DNA from: an uncultured Ruminococcus sp.
GTDB taxonomy: Bacteria; Bacillota; Clostridia; Oscillospirales; Ruminococcaceae
Direction of reading: 5' to 3'
DNA length: 30,524 nt
Assembly: GCA_937907215.1 (NCBI GenBank)
Contig: CALESG010000075.1
Coordinates: forward strand, 1-30,524
Position numbers and translations under genes: made by a program. Below, piece by piece: positions 1 to 6,638 of the stretch. Within the stretch, counting starts at the first letter, position 1. The number at the start of each line of letters is the position of its first letter. The notes under the pieces are model-generated. The model did no database searches and had not been told where the DNA came from. It worked only from the letters and a program-made list of their open reading frames with translations.

Positions 1-185
1 TTATCGCTGATATTAGTTAAATATGTATCAATATAATCAATAAGTATAATCGTTTTACCGGAACCGGTAGGTGCTTTCATTACAATTGTTTGCTTACTAT
101 CTGCTTTTGATGTAAGATCAATTAATTTCATAATTGCTTGCTCTTGAAAATCGAATAGGTTAATTGATAATCCTGAATTTACCAT
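1..185 (-). CDS. DEAD/DEAH helicase N-terminus (type III restriction subunit-like), partial at window edge
   Basis: The reading frame starts with ATG at 185-183 and is still open at base 1, so only about 61 residues are visible. The residues include FDFQEQAIMKL, a Q-motif-like entry to a superfamily 2 helicase, and then APTGSGKT, a Walker A motif. This start is typical of Res-type restriction subunits and related SF2 helicases, which use ATP to translocate on DNA. The start codon overlaps the stop of the 94-codon frame upstream (ATGGTAA, 179-185), which implies translational coupling. That order (Mod end, then Res) is how type III restriction-modification operons are arranged. Helicase identity is secure from the Walker A and its context. 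The type III assignment is inferred because the nuclease domain lies outside the window. Confidence 0.7.
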   Translation of the reverse strand, partial: MVNSGLSINLFDFQEQAIMKLIDLTSKADSKQTIVMKAPTGSGKTIILIDYIDTYLTNISD

Positions 186-463
186 GCTTCACCCACCTCC
201 TGTAATTCAAACTTAAAGTAATCATCCGGAATAATATGTATTTCAATATTTTTAAAAAGAGTATTTTGTTTAGTGGTGAAAAGCACATTTCTTGATACAT
301 ATAATGCCTTAATTTCGATATATTCATCCCATTTTTGCTCTAACTTATCAGCATCTTCATCTTTTAGTAATATTAAATACTTACTACCGTCAACTTGAAT
401 TCCATGTTCGAGCTGAATCATTTCTTTAATATGAGATAAAAGTTCTTCTGATACATCTTGCAC
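179..463 (-). CDS. 94-codon frame resembling the C-terminal end of a type III methyltransferase (probable remnant)
   Basis: This frame starts with GTG at 463-461, four codons after an in-frame TGA, and has no clear ribosome site. The protein reads EELLSHIKEMIQLEHG, then KYLILLKDEDADKLE, ALYVSRNVLFTT and IIPDDYFKFELQEVGE. From memory this pattern resembles the extreme C-terminus of Mod-type DNA methyltransferases that sit before a Res helicase, which fits the gene overlapping it by 7 bases downstream. No catalytic methyltransferase motifs (DPPY, FxGxG) are present. The frame begins inside the broken end of the cobW-like gene, so the rest of the methyltransferase was probably lost in a rearrangement. 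It could instead be a small complete protein of unknown function. Confidence 0.45.
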   Translation of the reverse strand: MQDVSEELLSHIKEMIQLEHGIQVDGSKYLILLKDEDADKLEQKWDEYIEIKALYVSRNVLFTTKQNTLFKNIEIHIIPDDYFKFELQEVGEAW

Positions 464-840
464 TTCTTTGCATCAACAACAGTGACACTGCCTTCAAGAC
501 AAGCACCCTCTATATCAATATTGTTAACAGCACGTACAACATCACTGAGTTTTCCTACACCTGATGGTTCAATGAGTATACGATCAGGGTGATATTCCTC
601 AAGAACCTGTGCAAGAGCTTTTCCAAAATCGCCAACAAGACTACAGCAAATACAGCCGCTGTTCATTTCAGTTACAGCAACTCCTGCATCTTGTAAAAAT
701 CCTCCGTCAATACCAATTTCACCAAATTCATTCTCAATGAGAACTACCTTCTCACCAGCATAACTTTCAGCAATAAGCTTTTTAATAAGCGTAGTTTTAC
801 CAGCACCTAAAAAACCGGAAAAAATATGAATTTTTGTCAT
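418..840 (-). pseudogene. CobW/G3E-family GTPase, 3'-truncated
   Basis: The N-terminal half of a G3E metallochaperone GTPase is clear. It has a Walker A/G1 motif GFLGAGKTT near residues 9-17, the CxCC metal-binding motif (CICC), the EPSG switch motif and SVTVVDA. CobW-family proteins are usually over 300 residues. This frame stops after about 140 residues, without the NKxD guanine-specificity motif or the C-terminal domain. Its last residues (YQKNFYLILKK) leave the family pattern where a restriction-type frame starts. I start it at the ATG at 840 (MTKIHIFSG) because family members begin this way and AAGAAG lies 8 nt upstream; a GTG at 849 is possible. It probably makes no functional GTPase. 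Confidence 0.75.
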
Positions 841-879
841 ATCAAACACTTCTTTCTAATTATATTAAATTTAACTTTT

Positions 880-908
880 ATTATAACACATCTGGCATTA
901 AATTGCAA
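880..908 (-). promoter_or_regulatory. Promoter of the cobW-like gene
   Basis: On the minus strand a -35 box TTGCAA (908-903) is separated by 17 nt from a perfect TATAAT (885-880), with an extended TGT just before it. It lies about 40 nt upstream of the ATG at 840. The intact promoter fits a gene that was recently functional. Confidence 0.6.
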
Positions 909-969
909 CTGCTTTTTTAAGCGTATTTTTTATATAATTGTAGTACTTCTAATATTACATTTTTATTTA

Positions 970-998
970 TTGTATTTTTATTTAAATCATGGTATAAT
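970..998 (+). promoter_or_regulatory. Promoter of pepF
   Basis: A weak -35 (TTGTAT, 970-975) is followed after 17 nt by TATAAT (993-998), with an extended -10 TGG at 990-992. It is 40 nt upstream of the pepF start and divergent from the cobW-like promoter. Confidence 0.6.
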
Positions 999-1037
999 AT
1001 ATAATATAATTTATTTAATAACAGGAGGAGAAACATT

Positions 1038-2834
1038 ATGAACAATGGCAAGCCTATGAATCGTTGCGAAGTTCCGGCAGAATATACATGGAATCTGCAA
1101 GACCTTTGCAAATCAGATGATATATTTGAAGAACAATTTAAAACAGTACAAAATCTCTTATCAGAAGTTTCTGAATTCAATGGCAGACTTTCAGAAGGTG
1201 CTGATGTGATCCTTGCATTTTTTACAAAACTTGAAGAGGCAGAACAAATTTTTGAAACTATTTATGTGTATGCAAATATGCACCTTCATGAAGATATGAA
1301 TATTTCAAAATATCAAGGCTATTGTACAAGAATGCAAAGTCTTGCTGTAAATCTTGCTGAAGCGGCATCTTTCTTTGAACCTGAACTTTTATCTCTATCA
1401 GAAGAACAAATAATCGCATATATAAATGATAATCTGCTTTCAAAGTATCATCTTTTGCTTGAGCGTATTCTTAAAAGAAAAGAACATACACTCTCACCTG
1501 CCGAGGAATTGATAGTTGCAAAGTCAAGCGAAATGGCATCTGCCGCAGATGATATTTTCAGTATGCTGAATGACGCTGATCTTAAATTTGGCGAAATAAA
1601 AGATTCCGACGGTAAAATGATAGAACTTACATCGGAACGTTTTATAAACTTTATGGAATCTACAGACAGAGATGTAAGAAAAAATGCATTTGAGCGGTTC
1701 TATGAGATATACGGTCAATTTAAAAATACTATAGGCACGTCATATGCTGCAAGTATAAAAAAAGCAAGATTTTATTCTAATGTAAGAAAATATTCTTCAA
1801 CTCTGGAAATGTCGCTTTCTCAGAATGAGATACCGCTCTCCGTTTATGATAATCTCATCAAAACAGTAAGAGAAAACCTGCCTGCTATGCATAAATATAT
1901 TTCTCTAAGAAAAAGAGTGCTTAACGTTTCAGAACATCATTTCTATGATAACTATGTTTCACTCGTACCAGATTATAACAAGAAATTTACATTTGAAGAA
2001 GCCAAGGACATGGCTCGCAAAGGACTTGCACCTATGGGAGAAGATTACCTTAGACGACTTGAAGAGGGATTTTCAAACAGATGGATAGATGTATATGAAA
2101 ACATCGGCAAATGCAGCGGAGCATACTCGTGGGGTGCATATGGAACTCACCCATATGTTCTTATGAATTTCCAAGGCAACCTTGATGATGTATTTACTCT
2201 TGTTCACGAAATGGGTCATGCTCTTCATTCTATGTACTCCAATGAAACACAGCCGTATACCTATGCCGGATATAAAATCTTTGTAGCCGAAGTAGCTTCT
2301 ACTTGTAATGAAGCTCTCCTTATGCGATATATGTTATCCAAAAGCTCTGATAAACGTGAAAAAGCATATCTTATAAATCATTTTATCGACCAGTTTAAGG
2401 GAACTCTATACAGACAGACGATGTTTGCTGAATTTGAAAAAGCTGCACATGAGCTTTATGCATCCGGCAAAGCACTTACAACAGAGGCTCTTTGTGAAAT
2501 ATATAGAAATCTAAATAAAGATTACTTTGGCAATGATATGCTTATAGATGATGAGATAGCTTTGGAATGGCTTAGAATACCTCACTTCTACAATGAATTC
2601 TATGTATATCAATATGCAACTGGATTCTCTGCTGCAATAGCACTGTCCAACCGAATATTAAAAGAAGGCAAACCAGCTGTTGATGATTATATCAGCTTCC
2701 TTAAAGGCGGCTCGTCAAAAGATCCTATATCCCTTCTTAAAATCGCTGGCGTTGATATGACATCACCTCAGCCTATTGAGGACGCACTCAAGCTCTTCAG
2801 CAATCTTGTTGATGAGCTTTCAGAGCTGCTTTAA
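1038..2834 (+). CDS. pepF: Oligoendopeptidase F (M3B metallopeptidase)
   Basis: This 598-residue protein has the length and pattern of the PepF branch of peptidase family M3. The zinc site HEMGH falls at residues 390-394, inside LVHEMGHALHS. The third ligand region follows in VAEVASTCNEALL, and the C-terminal part (PHFYNEFYVYQYATGFSAA) is typical of the family. PepF is a cytoplasmic zinc enzyme that trims short peptides; no signal peptide is seen. The ATG at 1038 is preceded by AGGAGGAG at 1023-1030, so the start is secure. It appears monocistronic, with its own extended -10 promoter upstream and the asn T-box promoter downstream. Confidence 0.95.
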   Translation: MNNGKPMNRCEVPAEYTWNLQDLCKSDDIFEEQFKTVQNLLSEVSEFNGRLSEGADVILAFFTKLEEAEQIFETIYVYANMHLHEDMNISKYQGYCTRMQSLAVNLAEAASFFEPELLSLSEEQIIAYINDNLLSKYHLLLERILKRKEHTLSPAEELIVAKSSEMASAADDIFSMLNDADLKFGEIKDSDGKMIELTSERFINFMESTDRDVRKNAFERFYEIYGQFKNTIGTSYAASIKKARFYSNVRKYSSTLEMSLSQNEIPLSVYDNLIKTVRENLPAMHKYISLRKRVLNVSEHHFYDNYVSLVPDYNKKFTFEEAKDMARKGLAPMGEDYLRRLEEGFSNRWIDVYENIGKCSGAYSWGAYGTHPYVLMNFQGNLDDVFTLVHEMGHALHSMYSNETQPYTYAGYKIFVAEVASTCNEALLMRYMLSKSSDKREKAYLINHFIDQFKGTLYRQTMFAEFEKAAHELYASGKALTTEALCEIYRNLNKDYFGNDMLIDDEIALEWLRIPHFYNEFYVYQYATGFSAAIALSNRILKEGKPAVDDYISFLKGGSSKDPISLLKIAGVDMTSPQPIEDALKLFSNLVDELSELL

Positions 2835-2840
2835 TAAATT

Positions 2841-2867
2841 TATGCAGTTCACTTGCATATAATTTTT
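2841..2867 (+). terminator. Weak possible terminator after pepF
   Basis: A 6-bp stem, TATGCA (2841-2846) with TGCATA (2854-2859), is followed by TAATTTTT. The stem is short and AT-rich, so this is only a candidate. Confidence 0.25.
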
Positions 2868-2877
2868 CAAAAAAGCC

Positions 2878-2906
2878 TTGACAATACAGAACTTGAATGA
2901 TATAAT
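2878..2906 (+). promoter_or_regulatory. Consensus promoter of the asnS-asnA T-box leader
   Basis: TTGACA (2878-2883) and TATAAT (2901-2906) are both perfect, with a 17-nt spacer and an extended TGA before the -10. Transcription should start near 2913, giving a leader of about 330 nt before asnS. Confidence 0.8.
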
Positions 2907-2912
2907 TATTTC

Positions 2913-3220
2913 TATACCGATGATAAATGCCTTGACGAAGATAAGTAACATGGGAATTCGTTTTCAGTGAGTATGAGATAGTGTGAATCATACATCAGAG
3001 CCTTTGCGAATAACACTTCCGAGCAGCAAACTGAACGCTTTATAATATATTATTTAGTCTAGTAGGTAAGACGTTGCCGTGCGTTAAACGGAACGTTCAT
3101 GTATGTGAACGCAAGAGTGACCGTATTTTAATTCTTGTATTGTTTAGTTATTTACGGTAATTCAGGTGGCACCACGGATATTATATCCCGTCCTGATGTT
3201 TTATTCAGGACGGGATTATT
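2913..3220 (+). promoter_or_regulatory. T-box leader, asparagine-specific
   Basis: This non-coding stretch holds a T-box sequence AGGTGGCACCACGGA at 3164-3178, directly before an intrinsic terminator. Upstream, GAATAACACTTCCGAG has the layout of a T-box specifier loop and places AAC (Asn codon) at 3012-3014. A hairpin GTTCA/TGAAC near 3092-3107 fits the intermediate stems. In T-box RNAs the specifier pairs with the tRNA anticodon. An uncharged acceptor end then stabilises the antiterminator, so the genes are read when the matching tRNA is uncharged. The Asn specifier agrees with asnS and asnA directly downstream. I did not fold the full stem I. Confidence 0.9.
3187..3220 (+). terminator. T-box intrinsic terminator
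   Basis: A perfect 10-bp stem, CCCGTCCTGA (3187-3196) with TCAGGACGGG (3205-3214) and an 8-nt loop, is followed by ATTATTTTATTTAT. The T-box antiterminator would use bases just before and within its 5' arm, so the two structures are mutually exclusive. Confidence 0.88.
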
Positions 3221-3243
3221 TTATTTATGAAAGGAATTTAAAT

Positions 3244-4614
3244 ATGAAGCATATTGATATTAAAAACATTTTTACCGATAAAAATTATATCGGTCAGAGC
3301 GTTACTGTATGTGGTTGGGTGAGAACAGCAAGGAACTCAAAGACTATGGCTTTCATCGCACTCAATGACGGTACTGCTTTAAATCATCTCCAAATAGTTA
3401 TCGACAAGTCTACTGATATTGAATATGAAGATGCACTCCATCTGGGAACATCTTTAAAGGTAGTTGGAAAACTTGTTGAAGACCAGCATGGTTCAGTTGA
3501 GATCAATGCGGAAGAAATCACTGTACTTGGTGAATGTCCTGCTGAATATCCGCTCCAGAAAAAACGTCATACTCTTGAATTTCTGCGTACTATGCCTCAC
3601 CTGCGTGGAAGAACAAATACTTTCAATGCAGTTTTGCGTGTACGTTCTGTAATGGCAGAGGCGATTCATCAGTATTTTCAGGATAGAAATTTTGTATATG
3701 TAAATACTCCTCTTATCACCGGCAGTGACTGTGAAGGTGCCGGTGAAATGTTTCAAGTAACAACTATCGGTTACTCAAATGAATATAAAAACGAAGAGGA
3801 ATATTATTCAGATGACTTCTTCGGCAGACGTGCAGGACTTAGCGTTTCCGGTCAGCTTGAAGGCGAAGTAGCTGCTATGGCTATGGGCAAGATCTATACA
3901 TTCGGTCCAAGCTTTAGAGCTGAAAACAGCAACACTCCTAAACATCTTGCAGAATTCTGGCACGTTGAACCGGAGATAGCTTTTGCAGAACTTCCGGATA
4001 TTATAGAAGAAGCTGAAAGCATGGTAAAATATGTTATCCGTACTGTACTTGATACCTGCAAGGAAGAAATGAAATTCTTTGACGCACACTTTGAAAAAGG
4101 TCTTATAGATCGTCTTGAAGAACTCATTTCACATGAATTCGGCGTTTGCGACTATACTGAAGCTATACGCTTACTGCAAGAATCCGGAGAAAAGTTCCAG
4201 TATCCTGTTGAATGGGGTTGCGATTTACAAACAGAACATGAAAGATACATCTCCGAAAAGGTATTCAAGAAAGCTGTATTTGTAACGAATTACCCAAAGG
4301 CTATCAAGTCATTCTATATGAAGCAAAATCCAGATGGAAAGACTGTTGCCGCTGTTGACCTGCTTGTACCCGGTGTAGGTGAAATTATAGGCGGAAGCGA
4401 ACGTGAAGCAAATTATGATAAGCTCGTTGGCGAAATGGAATCAAGAGGTATGAACCTTGATCTCTACAGCGACTATCTTGACCTTAGAAAGTTTGGCTCT
4501 GTTCCTCACGGTGGATTTGGACTCGGATTTGAACGTCTTATCATGTATGTTACAGGCGTATCAAATATCCGTGATGTTATCCTTTACCCAAGAACTGTAG
4601 GCAGCATTCGATAA
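3244..4614 (+). CDS. asnS: Asparaginyl-tRNA synthetase
   Basis: This 456-residue class II aminoacyl-tRNA synthetase begins with an OB-fold anticodon-binding domain (GQSVTVCGWVRTARNSK). The catalytic domain follows, with a motif 2 region (YTFGPSFRAENSNT) and motif 3 (GGFGLGFERLIMYVTG). The FRAENSNT form and the overall length fit AsnRS rather than AspRS. I place the start at the ATG at 3244, with AAAGGAA 8-14 nt upstream. The frame is open further upstream, but that part encodes the T-box terminator and is not protein. The Asn T-box directly upstream independently supports the tRNA specificity. The enzyme charges tRNA(Asn) in the cytoplasm. Confidence 0.96.
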   Translation: MKHIDIKNIFTDKNYIGQSVTVCGWVRTARNSKTMAFIALNDGTALNHLQIVIDKSTDIEYEDALHLGTSLKVVGKLVEDQHGSVEINAEEITVLGECPAEYPLQKKRHTLEFLRTMPHLRGRTNTFNAVLRVRSVMAEAIHQYFQDRNFVYVNTPLITGSDCEGAGEMFQVTTIGYSNEYKNEEEYYSDDFFGRRAGLSVSGQLEGEVAAMAMGKIYTFGPSFRAENSNTPKHLAEFWHVEPEIAFAELPDIIEEAESMVKYVIRTVLDTCKEEMKFFDAHFEKGLIDRLEELISHEFGVCDYTEAIRLLQESGEKFQYPVEWGCDLQTEHERYISEKVFKKAVFVTNYPKAIKSFYMKQNPDGKTVAAVDLLVPGVGEIIGGSEREANYDKLVGEMESRGMNLDLYSDYLDLRKFGSVPHGGFGLGFERLIMYVTGVSNIRDVILYPRTVGSIR

Positions 4615-4629
4615 AAATTATAAATATAA

Positions 4630-4666
4630 GGATCTGTCTTTACAAAATACAGCGATAGACAGATCC
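4630..4666 (+). other. Intergenic hairpin between asnS and asnA
   Basis: A perfect 10-bp inverted repeat, GGATCTGTCT (4630-4639) with AGACAGATCC (4657-4666), encloses a 17-nt loop and fills most of the asnS-asnA gap. No T-run follows, so it is a poor terminator. It may set mRNA stability or the asnS to asnA ratio; the function is inferred. Confidence 0.5.
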
Positions 4667-4691
4667 TAAAAACACGAAAGGAATGATATTT

Positions 4692-5702
4692 ATGTCAAAA
4701 TCCCTGTATATCCCAGAAGGCTACACATCTGCACTTACACTTCGTCAGACTCAGCATGCGATCAAATACATTAAAGATGTATTTCAACAGGCTCTGTCAT
4801 TTGCTCTTATACTCGACCGTGTAACAGCTCCGCTCATTGTTCAAAAGGGCAGTGGTATAAATGATGACTTAAACGGAATTGAAAGAAAAGTAGACTTCTC
4901 TATAAAGGAAATCGAAGGTGACGGTGAAGTCGTACAATCACTGGCAAAGTGGAAGCGTATGGCACTTTACCGTTATGGATATCAGCCGGGTGAAGGCATA
5001 TATGCCGATATGAACGCTATAAGACGTGATGACGATACAGATAACGTTCATTCTATATTTGTTGACCAATGGGATTGGGAAAAGGTTATAACAAGAGAGC
5101 AGAGAAATATCGAAACACTGAAAGATACTGTAAAGGCTATTGTAAAGGCTATATACAATACAAAGCGTAAGGTAAGCCTGCGTTATCCTCAGCTCAAGGC
5201 AAAAATTTGTGATACGCCTTTCTTTATTACATCACAGGAACTTGAAGATATGTATCCTGATAAAACTCCAAAGGAACGTGAATCTATCATAGCAAAAGAA
5301 CACGGCACTGTATTTGTAATGCAAATAGGCGGCAAACTTAACAGCGGTGAAAAACATGACGGTCGTGCTCCTGATTATGATGATTGGTCACTTAATGGCG
5401 ACTTGCTTTTCTGGGACGAAGTATTGGGAAGTGCAATTGAAATATCATCTATGGGTATTCGTGTTGATGAAGACTCCCTTCAGAAACAGCTTGCTGAATG
5501 TGACGCTCTGGACAGAAACAAATATGAGTATCATAAAATGATCACAAACGGAACTTTGCCGCTTACTATAGGCGGCGGAATCGGTCAGTCAAGACTTTGT
5601 ATGCTGCTGCTTGAAAAGGCTCATATAGGCGAAGTTCAGGCATCTATCTGGCCTGATGAAATGACTGAAAAATGTAAAGAGAGCGGTATAACATTACTGT
5701 AA
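4692..5702 (+). CDS. asnA: Aspartate-ammonia ligase (asparagine synthetase A)
   Basis: The protein of about 336 residues matches AsnA, which makes asparagine from aspartate, ammonia and ATP and shares its fold with class II AspRS/AsnRS catalytic domains. Supporting segments are LDRVTAPLIVQKGSGINDDL near the N-terminus, QWDWEKVI, SLNGDLLFWDE and the C-terminal GGGIGQSRLCMLLL. I choose the ATG at 4692 (MSKSLYIPEGY) because GAAAGGAA at 4676-4683 is correctly spaced for it. The ATG at 4683 overlaps that ribosome site. It follows asnS with only a hairpin between them and so should share the Asn T-box control. Confidence 0.95.
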   Translation: MSKSLYIPEGYTSALTLRQTQHAIKYIKDVFQQALSFALILDRVTAPLIVQKGSGINDDLNGIERKVDFSIKEIEGDGEVVQSLAKWKRMALYRYGYQPGEGIYADMNAIRRDDDTDNVHSIFVDQWDWEKVITREQRNIETLKDTVKAIVKAIYNTKRKVSLRYPQLKAKICDTPFFITSQELEDMYPDKTPKERESIIAKEHGTVFVMQIGGKLNSGEKHDGRAPDYDDWSLNGDLLFWDEVLGSAIEISSMGIRVDEDSLQKQLAECDALDRNKYEYHKMITNGTLPLTIGGGIGQSRLCMLLLEKAHIGEVQASIWPDEMTEKCKESGITLL

Positions 5703-5704
5703 AA

Positions 5705-5722
5705 CGAGCTGTCGACAGCTCG
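5705..5722. repeat. 18-bp perfect palindrome followed by a GC-rich tag
   Basis: CGAGCTGTCGACAGCTCG at 5705-5722 is a perfect palindrome just after the asnA stop. It is followed by an unusually C-rich stretch (ACCGCCCTACGACCCC) in AT-rich DNA. It has the look of a dispersed repeat module or a processing hairpin; there is no T-run for termination. Confidence 0.5.
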
Positions 5723-5760
5723 ACCGCCCTACGACCCCTAATTTTACTTTTTAATCATTT

Positions 5761-5816
5761 AATGAAAACAACAAAAAGGCTGTTGCAGCTCAAATTTCTG
5801 CAGCAGCCCATTTTTA
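5761..5816. terminator. Repeated hairpin terminator, copy 1 (after asnA)
   Basis: A leading AATGAAAACAACAAAAA is followed by an 11-bp stem, GGCTGTTGCAG (5778-5788) with CTGCAGCAGCC (5798-5808, one G-U pair), and then CATTTTT. The A-run before and T-run after make it usable in both directions. Nearly the same module recurs at 9314-9367, so it is a dispersed repeat as well as a terminator. Confidence 0.75.
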
Positions 5817-5877
5817 AATTATGAGAACAAGTTCTAAGCAAATAACTGGATAAAAAATCATCATACGCACAAAATAT

Positions 5878-6035
5878 TATTGCTCCACCAACTAAACGTT
5901 GCCAAAAGATGAGGTAAAAAATCAAATTTATCAAGGATGACGACGAAAGCATACTGCCGTATGGTGAGGAGGAAGACGCAGAGAAATTTGATTTTTGACA
6001 AATATTGACGGCAAGGTTTAGTTGGTGGAGCAATA
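5878..6035. mobile_element. MITE-like 158-bp inverted-repeat element
   Basis: Arms of 50 nt (5880-5929 and 5984-6033) mirror each other with no gaps around a 54-nt centre. The outer 24-25 bp match with a single mismatch (TATTGCTCCACCAACTAAAC at the left end). The inner 13 bp (AAAAATCAAATTT with its complement) are perfect. TA flanks both ends, as expected for a TA target duplication of IS630/mariner-type elements. No transposase is present, so movement would need one supplied in trans. The element lies between the asnA terminator and a lipoprotein gene. Its right arm carries a TTGACA box at 5995-6000. Confidence 0.7.
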
Positions 6036-6069
6036 TAAATCAATAAAATGCAAAGGAGAATACATCATT

Positions 6070-6627
6070 ATGAAAACAAATAAAAAAATGGGTCTGGTAC
6101 TCTTATCATTTATTTTTATACTAACAGCTTCATGCAACACTGATGAAAACACATCTTCATCAAATACAAGTTCTTCAGATACATCGGCAAGCGAAACTGT
6201 ATTATCTGAAAGCAACAGTTCTGAATCTAAAAGCGTTGGTCAAACACTTTTGGATTCCTTCCATGAAACACTTAATGAAAATCCATCTGTAAATCTGGAA
6301 GAATTAGCTGACAGTATTCTTTCAAATGATATTATTCAATTCGAAGGAGTTCAGACTCCGGTTGAAAACGGACTTCTTACCGGATTTGGAAACACTGAGA
6401 TAACCGGCTTTAAAGACGGTATAATGTTCTCACCTATGATAGGTTCTATACCATTTGTGGGATATGTTTTTAAATTAGAAGACAGCAGCAATGCGGAAGA
6501 GTTCACTCAAATGCTCAAAGATAACGCAGACCTCAGATGGAATATATGTACTGAAGCTGATGAGATGATAGCTGATCATTCAGATGATACTGTTTTCTTC
6601 ATTATGTGTCCTAAAGATTTTGAGTAA
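6070..6627 (+). CDS. Putative lipoprotein of unknown function
   Basis: This 185-residue protein has a Lys-rich N-terminus, a hydrophobic segment (GLVLLSFIFILTAS) and Cys22 in a loose lipobox (TASC). A Ser/Thr/Asn-rich linker follows and then a small domain of about 130 residues ending in DTVFFIMCPKDFE. I do not recognise the domain. I start it at the ATG at 6070, which has AAAGGAG at 6051-6057; a longer frame starting at 6022 would run back into the inverted-repeat element. The MBOAT gene begins 11 nt after its stop, so they are probably cotranscribed. It may be an envelope partner of the acetylation genes, but that rests on position only. Confidence 0.75.
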   Translation: MKTNKKMGLVLLSFIFILTASCNTDENTSSSNTSSSDTSASETVLSESNSSESKSVGQTLLDSFHETLNENPSVNLEELADSILSNDIIQFEGVQTPVENGLLTGFGNTEITGFKDGIMFSPMIGSIPFVGYVFKLEDSSNAEEFTQMLKDNADLRWNICTEADEMIADHSDDTVFFIMCPKDFE

Positions 6628-6638
6628 AATATAAATAA

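Noticed and set aside
826..1041. Plus-strand frame across the cobW-pepF gap
   Set aside because: It is AT-rich, spans two divergent promoters, has no ribosome site and resembles no protein.
3166..3243. Possible N-terminal extension of asnS
   Set aside because: The open frame here runs through the T-box motif and its terminator hairpin. The ATG at 3244 has the ribosome site and matches the family start.
5995..6040. Outward promoter at the right end of the 5878-6035 element
   Set aside because: TTGACA (5995-6000) and TTGACG (6005-6010) are present, but no acceptable -10 lies at 16-18 nt, so I do not list it as a promoter.
6022..6069. Longer start for the lipoprotein inside the inverted-repeat element
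   Set aside because: The ATG at 6070 has AAAGGAG and begins a normal signal peptide; the extension is hydrophilic and derived from the repeat.
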